A DNA stretch of 42,432 nt from Prevotella sp. (GTDB lineage: Bacteria > Bacteroidota > Bacteroidia > Bacteroidales > Bacteroidaceae), in assembly GCA_017470055.1 (NCBI GenBank), contig JAFUFD010000083.1, forward strand, positions 1-42,432, written 5' to 3'. The first letter of the stretch is position 1; every line of letters starts with the position of its first letter. A program made the translations under genes and the position numbers. This document shows positions 26,495 through 34,545 of this stretch, in pieces. The notes under the pieces were generated by a model. That model did not search any database. It saw nothing but the letters and a program-made list of their open reading frames with translations, and was not told the DNA's origin.

Positions 26495-27187
26495 ATGAAC
26501 GCGAAGGAATTCTTTAGCAAGATAGGCGGCAAGATGGGACGTTTTTATGTGCTCATCAACCTGCTTGCCATGGCGGTGGTCATCATATTGCTGTGTGTGG
26601 GCGTGAAATTCGGACTGGCTCTTTATACCCATCATGGAGAAGGCATTGACGTGCCCGACTTGAAAGGTATGTCTTACCTGAAAGCAAGACTCTTGTTGGA
26701 GGAAAATGACCTGAATATTGTGGTCAGTGACTCCGGCTATGTGAAGACGATTCCTGCTGATTGTATCTTGGCGCAGACGCCGGGTGTCGGTACAAAGGTG
26801 AAGTCGGGACACACCATTTATGTGACGGTCAACTCTCCCTCGTCTCCTACTTTCGCAATCCCTGACATCGTGGATAACTCCAGTTTCCGTGAGGCGGAGG
26901 CGAAGTTGATGGCGATGGGCTTTAAACTGACAGAGCCACAGAAGGTGGTGGGCGAGAAGGACTGGGTATATGGTATTATATGTCGAGGACGACGGGTGTC
27001 GAATGGCGACCGTATTCCTATTGATTACCCATTGACACTGATGATAGGAACAGGTTCGTATGACGAGGATGATGGCGCGATAAGCGACTATGTGGAGCCT
27101 ACCTATGAGGCAGATCCAACAGAGGGAATGAATGAGCCGTCTGCGGCAGATGAGGTGGATGACTTTGAGGAGGTAACAGCACCATGA
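26495..27187 (+). CDS. PASTA-domain membrane protein
   Basis: This 230-residue protein has one N-terminal membrane segment (about residues 17-45), two PASTA-type domains (about 50-115, from V-P-D-L-K-G-M, and 118-190, from I-P-D-I-V-D) and an acidic C-terminal tail rich in Asp and Glu. PASTA domains elsewhere bind peptidoglycan fragments or beta-lactams. No kinase or transpeptidase domain is attached, so it is not a PknB or PBP. The downstream ddl gene supports a cell-wall context. Its stop overlaps the rluD start by 4 bp. The exact role is unknown. Confidence 0.85.
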   Translation: MNAKEFFSKIGGKMGRFYVLINLLAMAVVIILLCVGVKFGLALYTHHGEGIDVPDLKGMSYLKARLLLEENDLNIVVSDSGYVKTIPADCILAQTPGVGTKVKSGHTIYVTVNSPSSPTFAIPDIVDNSSFREAEAKLMAMGFKLTEPQKVVGEKDWVYGIICRGRRVSNGDRIPIDYPLTLMIGTGSYDEDDGAISDYVEPTYEADPTEGMNEPSAADEVDDFEEVTAP

Positions 27188-28242
27188 CAGAGGAACTGGA
27201 AGATATCACCTTGATAGAGGAAGACGAGGAGCAAGGTGTGCTCTATGAGCACCTACGGATGGAAGTAGACCGTGGGCAAGAGCCTGTTCGTATCGACAAG
27301 TACATGTCAGAGCATGTCCAGCACTCTTCTCGCAATCGCATCCAGAAAGCCGCTGACGCTGGTTTTATACAGGTCAATGGCAAACCCGTCAAGAGCAATT
27401 ATAAAGTGCGTCCAGGAGATGTCATCACCCTGATGTTAGATCGTCCACACTATGATACAACGATAGAGCCAGAGGACATTCCGTTGGAGATTGTCTATGA
27501 GGACGACCAATTGATGGTCATCAATAAACCTGCGGGAATGGTGGTGCACCCAGGATGTGGAAACTTCCATGGCACATTGGTCAATGCTATTGCATGGCAT
27601 CTGCGTGACCTGCCGGCATACGACCCCAATGACCCGTCTGTCGGTCTGGTGCACCGTATAGACAAAGACACCAGCGGGCTATTGGTAATAGCCAAGACCC
27701 CAGAGGCGAAAACAGAGTTGGGGGCTCAGTTCTTCAACCACGATACGCATCGCAGTTATCATGCCTTGGTATGGGGAAACCTCACCGAGGACACAGGGCG
27801 CATCGAGGGAAATATCGGACGAGACCCGAAAGACCGGCTGCGTATGGCGGTTTTCCCTCCCGGCTCGGAGATAGGAAAGAGTGCCATCACCCATTATAAG
27901 GTATTGGAACGCTATGGTTATGTCACTTTGGTGGAATGCCGTCTGGAGACAGGACGTACCCATCAGATCCGAGCGCACATGAAGCATATAGGACATCCGC
28001 TCTTTGGAGACGAGCGTTATGGAGGGACAGAAATTCTACGAGGAGAGCGCACTGCGTCTTACAAAGCGTATATCCAGAACTGTCTCAAACTCTGTAACCG
28101 TCAGGCATTGCATGCCAAGACGCTGGGTTTTGTTCATCCTGTCACAGGCGAGCAGATGGACTTCACATCGGAACTTGCCGAGGATATGGCGGCGTTGGTC
28201 GATAAGTGGCGTAAATACGTTTGTAATCTCGGAATATTATAA
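27184..28242 (+). CDS. rluD: RluA/RluD-family rRNA pseudouridine synthase
   Basis: It converts specific uridines of 23S rRNA to pseudouridine. The 352-residue product has an N-terminal S4 RNA-binding domain (V-R-I-D-K-Y-M near 37, with S-R-N-R-I-Q-K-A) and a catalytic domain with I-N-K-P-A-G-M-V-V-H-P and H-R-I-D-K-D-T-S-G-L-L, catalytic Asp160. These match RluD more closely than RluC, but the modified positions are not proven by sequence. A longer acidic N-terminal stretch precedes the S4 domain. It overlaps the PASTA gene by 4 bp, indicating translational coupling, and ddl follows 25 bp later. Confidence 0.9.
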   Translation: MTEELEDITLIEEDEEQGVLYEHLRMEVDRGQEPVRIDKYMSEHVQHSSRNRIQKAADAGFIQVNGKPVKSNYKVRPGDVITLMLDRPHYDTTIEPEDIPLEIVYEDDQLMVINKPAGMVVHPGCGNFHGTLVNAIAWHLRDLPAYDPNDPSVGLVHRIDKDTSGLLVIAKTPEAKTELGAQFFNHDTHRSYHALVWGNLTEDTGRIEGNIGRDPKDRLRMAVFPPGSEIGKSAITHYKVLERYGYVTLVECRLETGRTHQIRAHMKHIGHPLFGDERYGGTEILRGERTASYKAYIQNCLKLCNRQALHAKTLGFVHPVTGEQMDFTSELAEDMAALVDKWRKYVCNLGIL

Positions 28243-28267
28243 TCTCGAAAAATCAAAAGAAATATAT

Positions 28268-29260
28268 ATGAAAAAAGAAAAACGTGTGATAGCCATCGTC
28301 TGTGGTGGCGACTCTTCTGAGCACGATGTGTCGTTGCGCTCAGCCCAAGGTCTCTATTCGTTCTTCGACAAAGAGCGGTATGATGTGTATATTGTGGATG
28401 TGAAAGGGCAGGACTGGAATGTGGAACTGCGTGACGGTACGACAGCACGTATCGACCGTAACGACTTCTCGTTTGTAGAGGACGGCAAGGCAAAGCGTTT
28501 TGATTATGCTTATATTACCATCCATGGCACTCCGGGTGAGAATGGTATCATGCAGGGCTATTTTGACCTGGTTCGAGTACCTTATAGTACCAGTGGCGTC
28601 TTGGTAGAGGCGATGACGTTTGATAAGTTCGTCCTCAATCAATATCTGCGCGGCTATGGTATCACAGTCGCTGACTCTCTTCTGATTCGCAAGGGCTATG
28701 AGGAACTGGTCAGTGATGATGAGGTGGAACGTCGTATAGGAATGCCATGTTTCGTCAAGCCTGCCGCTGACGGCTCTTCCTTTGGCGTGTCGAAGGTCAA
28801 GGAGAAAGATCAACTGGCCCCTGCTATCCGTAAGGCAATGATGGAGAGCCCAGAGGTGATGGTGGAACAGTTTCTGGAGGGTACGGAGATCTCTATTGGT
28901 GTCTATAAGACGAAGGAGAAGTCGGTCGTATTGCCTGCCACTGAGGTGGTGACCCAGAATGAGTTCTTCGACTATGATGCGAAGTATAATGGACAGGTTC
29001 AGGAGATTACGCCAGCACGACTGTCGGAGAGTGTGACACGCCGTGTCCGTGAGATTACCAGTCATATTTATGATATCCTGCACTGTAATGGTATTATCCG
29101 TGTTGATTACATTATCTCTCCCGAGGGTAAGATATCCATGCTGGAAGTGAATACGACACCAGGGATGACCGTTACGAGTTTCATACCTCAGCAGGTACGT
29201 GCGGCAGGTCTCTCTATGACAGATGTATTGACAGATATAGTAGAAAACCAATTCTCATAG
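28268..29260 (+). CDS. ddl: D-alanine-D-alanine ligase
   Basis: It joins two D-Ala with ATP, making the dipeptide for peptidoglycan precursors in the cytoplasm. The 330-residue product is an ATP-grasp enzyme: N-terminal I-V-C-G-G-D-S-S-E-H-D-V-S-L, central C-F-V-K-P-A-A-D-G-S-S-F-G-V-S-K and C-terminal E-V-N-T-T-P-G-M-T signatures. The ATG at 28268 was chosen because the family starts close to this glycine-rich motif; the frame is open 264 bp further back into rluD, but that extension has no homologous character. The acyltransferase gene starts right after its stop. Confidence 0.94.
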   Translation: MKKEKRVIAIVCGGDSSEHDVSLRSAQGLYSFFDKERYDVYIVDVKGQDWNVELRDGTTARIDRNDFSFVEDGKAKRFDYAYITIHGTPGENGIMQGYFDLVRVPYSTSGVLVEAMTFDKFVLNQYLRGYGITVADSLLIRKGYEELVSDDEVERRIGMPCFVKPAADGSSFGVSKVKEKDQLAPAIRKAMMESPEVMVEQFLEGTEISIGVYKTKEKSVVLPATEVVTQNEFFDYDAKYNGQVQEITPARLSESVTRRVREITSHIYDILHCNGIIRVDYIISPEGKISMLEVNTTPGMTVTSFIPQQVRAAGLSMTDVLTDIVENQFS

Positions 29261-29261
29261 A

Positions 29262-30431
29262 ATGAACGAGTTTGATGAGATACGCCCCTATGAGGAAGGG
29301 GAGATGAGTCAGGCGTTTGAGGAACTGATTAACGATCGACAGTTCTCAAAGATACTTCAGGGATTTGTGCCCTGGTTGCCGAAAACAGTACGTAATGGTT
29401 TGTTGCGCCTTGCCTTTATAGGGGTAAAGACTCCTCTTGACTTCCAACTTCGTTTTATGAAACCCATTGTCAAGTATATTATCCGGAAACATTCAGATGG
29501 CCTCACATTCAATGACTCCGTACTTGGCAAACGGTCAGAGCGGCGTTTCACTTTTGTCAGCAACCATCGTGACATTGTGCTTGACTCCGCTTTCCTGGAC
29601 GTACTGCTTAGCAAACATGGCTATCCCACGACAGTGGAGATAGGTATTGGTGATAACCTCTTGATCTATCCATGGATTAAGCGGTTAGTGAGGATGAATA
29701 AGGCATTCACGGTTCGTCGTGGACTGACTGCTCATGAGATGATGCGTAGTAGCCAATTGATGAGTCGCTATATTCACTATGCTGTCACACAGAAGAAAGA
29801 GAATATCTGGATTGCCCAACGAGAGGGTAGGGCAAAAGACTCTAATGACCGCACTCAAGATTCTGTACTGAAGATGCTCGCCATGGGTGGCGAGGGCGCT
29901 TTTGCAGACCAGTTGCGTGATTTGAATATCGTGCCCTTGACTATCAGTTATGAGTATGATCCTTGTGACTACCTGAAAGCGCAGGAGTTTCAACAGAAGC
30001 GTGACAATCCCTCCTTTAAGAAGAGCAAACAAGATGACCTTGACAATATGAAGACGGGTATCTTTGGTTATAAGGGCAGAGTGCATTATCATTGTGGAAC
30101 TCCTATCAATGAGTGGCTTGATGAGTTGAAAGATTTGCCTAAGAATGATTTCTTCAAAACGGTGGCGCAGCGGATGGATACGGAGATTCATCGCCATTAC
30201 CACCTGTACCCTTGTAACTATATTGCACTGGACCTCTTGGAGCATTCTGGCTCTACTGGGAATAATAGTTCTTCTATGAATTACACTACTGCTGATGTGA
30301 CCCGCTTTGAGGAATACCTCTCCGCTCAGATGGAAAAGATCAAGATTCCTAATAAGGATGAGGCTTTTCTCCGTGAACGGATGCTGACTATGTATGCCAA
30401 CCCCTTACGTAATTATCTTGCTGTCCAATGA
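29262..30431 (+). CDS. PlsC-like glycerolipid acyltransferase
   Basis: The 389-residue product contains the PlsC/LPLAT signatures: N-H-R-D-I-V-L-D (the H-x4-D catalytic motif, near residue 107) and A-Q-R-E-G-R-A-K-D (substrate-binding block, near 188). It should transfer an acyl chain to a lysophospholipid or a related glycerolipid at the inner membrane. It is longer than a typical 240-residue PlsC because of N- and C-terminal extensions. The acceptor is unknown. It starts one base after ddl stops and overlaps the next lipoprotein gene by 4 bp. Confidence 0.8.
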   Translation: MNEFDEIRPYEEGEMSQAFEELINDRQFSKILQGFVPWLPKTVRNGLLRLAFIGVKTPLDFQLRFMKPIVKYIIRKHSDGLTFNDSVLGKRSERRFTFVSNHRDIVLDSAFLDVLLSKHGYPTTVEIGIGDNLLIYPWIKRLVRMNKAFTVRRGLTAHEMMRSSQLMSRYIHYAVTQKKENIWIAQREGRAKDSNDRTQDSVLKMLAMGGEGAFADQLRDLNIVPLTISYEYDPCDYLKAQEFQQKRDNPSFKKSKQDDLDNMKTGIFGYKGRVHYHCGTPINEWLDELKDLPKNDFFKTVAQRMDTEIHRHYHLYPCNYIALDLLEHSGSTGNNSSSMNYTTADVTRFEEYLSAQMEKIKIPNKDEAFLRERMLTMYANPLRNYLAVQ

Positions 30432-31093
30432 AGAAAATGTTATGGTATGTAGCCATGTTATGGCTGTCTGTATTCACGGCCTGCACAACGGATGCCTATG
30501 ACAAAGGAGAGGGAAAATACTCCTTGATGCAGGCTGAGTTGGTTGACTTAACGGTTAACTCCCAAAAGGAGGCGACGAACTTCTTGACCGATGATGGTAA
30601 TCGCTATATATTGACCCCGGCAGTCTCCGCCTCTTGGATACAGAAGGCGGATACCACCTATCGTGCAGTCCTCTATTTCAATACGCTTAGTGATGCAAGT
30701 GCTGAGGCGGTATCTCTTGGCTTTGTTCCCACCCTTCGGGCTCGTGAGCATTGGAAATTGGAGAAACAACCCGAAGACCCTATTGGCGTGGAAAGTGCAT
30801 GGCTTAGCCATAATGGGAAATATATCAATCTTGGATTATTGCTTAAGACAGGGCAGGTGGATGGAGAGGATGGTGTGCATAGTGTGGGATTGGCGCAAGA
30901 TACCATCCGGCTTAATGCCGACCAAACTCGAACGGCATGTTTTCGCTTCCTGCATGACCAAGCAGACGTTCCAGAATATTATACGAGCCGTCGATATGTG
31001 AGCATTCTTCTACCTGATACAGTGCAATTGGACTCTATCCGACTGACCCTTCCGACCTATAATGGTAAGATAGAGCGTGTCTTCCTTCCTTAG
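30428..31093 (+). CDS. NigD-like lipoprotein
   Basis: This 221-residue exported lipoprotein has a signal peptide ending in lipobox V-F-T-A-C (Cys19) and a mature part that looks like the NigD-like family of Bacteroidota, with beta-rich, Thr/Tyr-rich sequence and A-V-L-Y-F-N in the middle. NigD was named from a bacteriocin-associated locus, but the function of these homologues is unknown and no bacteriocin gene is seen here. It overlaps the acyltransferase gene by 4 bp and is the last gene of this group; the argR promoter follows. Confidence 0.7.
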   Translation: MKKMLWYVAMLWLSVFTACTTDAYDKGEGKYSLMQAELVDLTVNSQKEATNFLTDDGNRYILTPAVSASWIQKADTTYRAVLYFNTLSDASAEAVSLGFVPTLRAREHWKLEKQPEDPIGVESAWLSHNGKYINLGLLLKTGQVDGEDGVHSVGLAQDTIRLNADQTRTACFRFLHDQADVPEYYTSRRYVSILLPDTVQLDSIRLTLPTYNGKIERVFLP

Positions 31094-31111
31094 TATTTAT
31101 AGTTAGGAGAG

Positions 31112-31124
31112 GCAAAATTATACA
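31112..31124 (-). promoter_or_regulatory. Candidate ArgR box 1
   Basis: GCAAAATTATACA is the exact reverse complement of the 13 bases at 31151-31163, and lies just upstream of the argR -33 element. Confidence 0.55.
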
Positions 31125-31130
31125 AAAAAG

Positions 31131-31162
31131 TTTGTGTATATGCAGAAAAATGTATAATTTTG
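31131..31162 (+). promoter_or_regulatory. argR/arginine operon promoter
   Basis: TTTG (31131-31134), a 20-bp spacer and TAATTTTG (31155-31162) match the phylum consensus, 28 bp before argR. The -7 box lies inside candidate ArgR box 2. Confidence 0.8.
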
Positions 31163-31163
31163 C
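31151..31163 (+). promoter_or_regulatory. Candidate ArgR box 2, overlapping the -7 element
   Basis: TGTATAATTTTGC has the AT-rich, TG...CA-bounded look of ARG boxes (TGTATAATTTTGCA when extended by one base). Bound ArgR here would block the promoter, giving autoregulation of the operon by arginine. This is an inference from position and shape. Confidence 0.55.
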
Positions 31164-31190
31164 ACCGCCATTTGAATAAATATACCAAGG

Positions 31191-31667
31191 ATGAAAGTAA
31201 AAAATGACAGATTAGAGGCACTGCGAATGATTATCTCCAGTCAGGAGTTAGGCAGTCAGGAAGAGTTGCTGACAGCGTTGAAGAATGAGGGATTTCAACT
31301 TACTCAAGCCACTTTGAGTCGTGACTTAAAGCAGTTGAAGGTGGCAAAAGCCGCTTCCATGCGTGGCAATTATGTCTATGTATTGCCTAATGAGACGATG
31401 TATAAACGTGTCAGTACACCTCAAAGTGCCAAAGAGATGATGCAGGTACCAGGATTTTTAAGCATCAATTTCTCTGGTAATATGGGTGTTATCAAAACGC
31501 GTCCTGGCTATGCAAGTAGTATTGCCTACAATATTGACAATAGCCATATAGAGTCGATACTTGGTACGATAGCAGGTGATGACACAATCTTCATCGTCAT
31601 TAAGCAAGGTATCAATAAGAATGTGGTGATTGATGCCTTGAGTGAAGTTGTACCTAATATGAAGTAA
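31191..31667 (+). CDS. argR: Arginine repressor
   Basis: The 158-residue protein has the ArgR layout: an N-terminal winged helix (T-Q-A-T-L-S-R-D-L-K recognition region near residues 38-47) and a C-terminal arginine-binding, hexamerisation domain with the signature G-T-I-A-G-D-D-T-I-F-I near 124-134, whose Asp pair contacts arginine. With arginine bound, it should repress the arginine genes. It is the first gene of the arginine/proline cluster, and two inverted 13-bp sites around its promoter suggest autorepression. The GNAT gene follows 16 bp later. Confidence 0.94.
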   Translation: MKVKNDRLEALRMIISSQELGSQEELLTALKNEGFQLTQATLSRDLKQLKVAKAASMRGNYVYVLPNETMYKRVSTPQSAKEMMQVPGFLSINFSGNMGVIKTRPGYASSIAYNIDNSHIESILGTIAGDDTIFIVIKQGINKNVVIDALSEVVPNMK

Positions 31668-31683
31668 GAGGTTCAAAGTAGAG

Positions 31684-32289
31684 ATGGAGCAACAAGAAAG
31701 AGAAATACAGGTATTAGTAGCAGGTCCAGAGCACGAGAAGTATGTTGACACCATCCTTCAGACTATTGCCGATGCTGCTAAGGTACGTGGTACAGGTATT
31801 GCTAAGCGTACCCATGAGTATCTCACTACAAAGATGAAAGAGGCGAAAGCCGTAATAGCCCTGAGTGGTAACCGCTTTGCTGGTTTCAGTTATATTGAGA
31901 CTTGGGGTAATAAACAGTATGTGACGACAAGTGGACTGATAGTTCATCCTGACTTCCGTGGACTGGGTGTGGCAAAAAAAATCAAGGACATGACTTTCTC
32001 CTTGGCGAGAACTCGCTGGCCCCATGCCAAAATCTTCTCGCTGACGAGTGGCGCTGCTGTCATGAAGATGAACACGGAATTGGGCTACCAGCCTGTGACC
32101 TTTGCTGATTTGACGGATGATGAGGCTTTCTGGCGAGGCTGCGAGGGATGTGTCAATGTGGATGTGCTGCATCGTACTGGTCGCAAATACTGCATCTGCA
32201 CTGCGATGCTCTACGACCCGGAGGAGCATCTACCGGCAAAGATCCCTGAGGATGTGATTGAGAGAATTAAGAAATTAGACGATAAATAA
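31684..32289 (+). CDS. GNAT N-acyltransferase, probable N-acylglutamate synthase
   Basis: This 201-residue GNAT-fold protein carries the acyl-CoA binding motif H-P-D-F-R-G-L-G-V-A near residues 92-101. It is not a classical ArgA, since the amino-acid kinase-like domain is absent. Its place between argR and argG implies a step in arginine synthesis, most simply N-acylation of glutamate. In the Bacteroides relatives I know of, the pathway uses N-succinyl intermediates, and a gene in the matching position has been linked genetically to this step; that is recalled, not shown here. The cluster also contains a SOTCase-like argF', which fits. A run of eight A at 31974-31981 is in frame. Confidence 0.75.
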   Translation: MEQQEREIQVLVAGPEHEKYVDTILQTIADAAKVRGTGIAKRTHEYLTTKMKEAKAVIALSGNRFAGFSYIETWGNKQYVTTSGLIVHPDFRGLGVAKKIKDMTFSLARTRWPHAKIFSLTSGAAVMKMNTELGYQPVTFADLTDDEAFWRGCEGCVNVDVLHRTGRKYCICTAMLYDPEEHLPAKIPEDVIERIKKLDDK

Positions 32290-32302
32290 AAAGTAAAAAG
32301 AT

Positions 32303-33505
32303 ATGGCTAACAAGAAAGTAGTAGTAGCATTTTCAGGAGGTTTGGATACTTCCTACACTGTGATGAAGTTGACCCAGGACGGCTGGGATGTATATGCGGC
32401 ATGCGCCAATACAGGTGGTTTCAGTGCCGAGCAATTGAAGACGAATGAGGAGAACGCCTATAAGTTGGGTGCCAAGGCATATGTAACTCTCGACGTGACG
32501 CAGGAGTATTACGAGAAATCTCTGAAATACATGATTTTCGGTAATGTACTCCGCAACAACTGCTATCCTATTTCTGTCAGCAGCGAGCGTATCTTCCAGG
32601 CAATAGCCATTGCCCGCTATGCTAAGGAGATCGGCGCCGATGCTATCGCCCATGGTAGCACGGGTGCTGGCAATGACCAGATTCGCTTCGACATGACTTT
32701 CCTTGTGATGGCTCCAGGTGTGGAGATTATCACGCTGACCCGTGATAAGAAACTGACTCGCAAGGAAGAGGTAGACTATCTGAACGAGCATGGCTTCTTT
32801 GCAGACTTCACGAAACTGAAATACTCCTATAATGTAGGTATCTGGGGCACCAGTATCTGTGGTGGCGAGTTGCTCGATCCTACCCAAGGACTTCCTGAGG
32901 AAGCCTATTTGAAGCATGTCACTAATCCCGAGAAAGAATCGCTGTTGAAGATACAGTTTGAGAAAGGCGAGATAGTCGCTGTCAATGGCGAGCAGTTCGA
33001 CGACAAGGTAAAGGCTATCCAGAAAATTGAGGAGATAGGTGCCTCTTATGCCATCGGACGTGATGCCAACGTAGGCGATACGATCATCGGTATTAAGGGA
33101 CGTGTTGGTTTTGAGGCAGCAGCCCCGAAACTGATTATCGAGGCACACCGCCTGTTGGAGAAATCGACACAGAGCAAGTGGCAGCAATATTGGAAGGATC
33201 AGGTCGCCAATTGGTATGGCATGTTTTTGCATGAGAGCCAGTATCTGGAGCCTGTGATGCCCGATATTGAGGCAATGCTGACGTCCTCACAACGTAACGT
33301 GACGGGTACGGCAATCCTAAAACTACGCCCCTATGGTTTTGAGACGGTTGGTGTCGACTCCGACAACGACTTGACAAAGTCAAAGTTAGGTGAGTATGGT
33401 GAGACCCAGACGGGTTGGACTGCCGATGAGGCAAAAGGCTTTATCAAAGTAAGTTCCACTCCTCTGAGAGTTTACTATGGAATTCATAAGGACGAGAAGA
33501 GATGA
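32303..33505 (+). CDS. argG: Argininosuccinate synthase
   Basis: It condenses citrulline and aspartate with ATP to argininosuccinate. The 400-residue product starts with the PP-loop motif F-S-G-G-L-D-T-S near residues 10-17 and has H-G-S-T-G-A-G-N-D-Q-I-R-F near 115-127 and Y-S-Y-N-V-G-I-W-G near 173. Length and motifs are normal for the family. It lies 13 bp after the GNAT gene and overlaps argC by 4 bp. argH, the next pathway enzyme, is not in the window. Confidence 0.95.
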   Translation: MANKKVVVAFSGGLDTSYTVMKLTQDGWDVYAACANTGGFSAEQLKTNEENAYKLGAKAYVTLDVTQEYYEKSLKYMIFGNVLRNNCYPISVSSERIFQAIAIARYAKEIGADAIAHGSTGAGNDQIRFDMTFLVMAPGVEIITLTRDKKLTRKEEVDYLNEHGFFADFTKLKYSYNVGIWGTSICGGELLDPTQGLPEEAYLKHVTNPEKESLLKIQFEKGEIVAVNGEQFDDKVKAIQKIEEIGASYAIGRDANVGDTIIGIKGRVGFEAAAPKLIIEAHRLLEKSTQSKWQQYWKDQVANWYGMFLHESQYLEPVMPDIEAMLTSSQRNVTGTAILKLRPYGFETVGVDSDNDLTKSKLGEYGETQTGWTADEAKGFIKVSSTPLRVYYGIHKDEKR

Positions 33506-34467
33506 TAAAGGTAGGAATATTAGGAGCGGCAGGCTATACAGGTGGAGAACTTATCCGCCTGTTGCTGAACCACCCTGAGGCGGAGATCGTCTTTGCCAAC
33601 TCAGAGAGCAATGCAGGTAATCTGGTTAGTGATGTCCATGAAGGACTGATTGGAGAGACAGACCTGCGGTTTACTGATGCGATGCCTTTTGACCAAGTGG
33701 ATGTCGTATTCTTCTGTTTCGGGCATGGAAAGAGCGAGGCTTTCCTGAAAGAGCATACCATTCCTGCCAATGTGAAGATTATCGATCTCGCTCAGGATTT
33801 CCGTATTAAGGGTGACCATGACTACGTTTATGGTTTGCCTGAAATTAACAAGGAGGAGATAGTCAAAGCGCAGCATGTTGCCAATCCTGGCTGCTTCGCT
33901 ACCTGTATCCAACTCGGGCTGTTGCCTGCCGCAAACCTAAACCTGTTGAAGGAGGATGTTGCTGTCAATGCCATCACAGGCTCTACGGGTGCGGGACAGA
34001 AGCCTGGAGCCACCACGCATTTCTCGTGGCGTAACAACAACCTGAGCATCTACAAGCCCTTTACCCATCAGCATCTGGCGGAGATCAAACAGTCATTGAG
34101 ACAAGTACAGGGCTATCTGGATGCTGATATCGACTTCATCCCTTATCGTGGAGACTTTGCCCGTGGCATCTTCGCTACGATGGTCGTCAAGACCAAGGCT
34201 CCTGTTGAGGATATCATTGACGCTTACCAAGATTTCTATAAGGATGCCGCTTTTACCCATTACAGTGAGAAGAGTATTGACCTGAAACAAGTGGTAAACA
34301 CCAACAAGGCTGTAGTACATGTAGAGAAATATGGCGATAAGTTGCTGATTACCGCAGCCATTGACAACCTGTTGAAAGGAGCCGTGGGGCAGGCTGTGCA
34401 GAACATGAATCTGATGTTCGGTGTCGACGAGACGGCAGGATTGCGACTAAAAGCATCTGCTTTCTAA
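33502..34467 (+). CDS. argC: N-acyl-gamma-glutamyl-phosphate reductase
   Basis: It reduces the N-acylated gamma-glutamyl phosphate to the semialdehyde with NADPH, the third step of ornithine synthesis. The 321-residue product has the N-terminal G-I-L-G-A-A-G-Y-T-G-G-E-L dinucleotide-binding motif, the active-site Cys in N-P-G-C-F-A-T (near residue 132) and the catalytic His region H-L-A-E-I near 190. Whether the natural substrate is acetylated or succinylated is open; the argF' gene of this cluster favours succinyl. It overlaps argG by 4 bp. A fresh -7 box precedes argD after a 78-bp gap. Confidence 0.94.
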   Translation: MIKVGILGAAGYTGGELIRLLLNHPEAEIVFANSESNAGNLVSDVHEGLIGETDLRFTDAMPFDQVDVVFFCFGHGKSEAFLKEHTIPANVKIIDLAQDFRIKGDHDYVYGLPEINKEEIVKAQHVANPGCFATCIQLGLLPAANLNLLKEDVAVNAITGSTGAGQKPGATTHFSWRNNNLSIYKPFTHQHLAEIKQSLRQVQGYLDADIDFIPYRGDFARGIFATMVVKTKAPVEDIIDAYQDFYKDAAFTHYSEKSIDLKQVVNTNKAVVHVEKYGDKLLITAAIDNLLKGAVGQAVQNMNLMFGVDETAGLRLKASAF

Positions 34468-34509
34468 ATAAAAAAGACAGAAAAAGTGCGATATATCGGA
34501 TATTTACCG

Positions 34510-34517
34510 TAACTTTG
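34510..34517 (+). promoter_or_regulatory. Candidate internal promoter before argD (-7 box)
   Basis: TAACTTTG lies 28 bp before argD in the only sizeable gap of the arginine block. The -33 position is a poor match. An internal promoter would let argD-proC and downstream genes be made without the argR promoter. Confidence 0.5.
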
Positions 34518-34545
34518 CAACGATTATTTTAAGGTTTTAAAAGGA

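Noticed and set aside
28004-28267. Longer ddl start inside rluD
   Set aside because: The extension overlaps rluD, has no homologous character, and ddl normally begins near its glycine-rich motif at 28268.
30428-31093. Bacteriocin-associated locus suggested by the NigD-like protein
   Set aside because: No precursor peptide or transporter lies nearby; the neighbours are lipid and cell-wall genes.
31974-31981. Run of eight A in the GNAT gene as a phase-variation site
   Set aside because: The frame is intact, the gene is a housekeeping biosynthetic gene, and A8 runs are common at this base composition.
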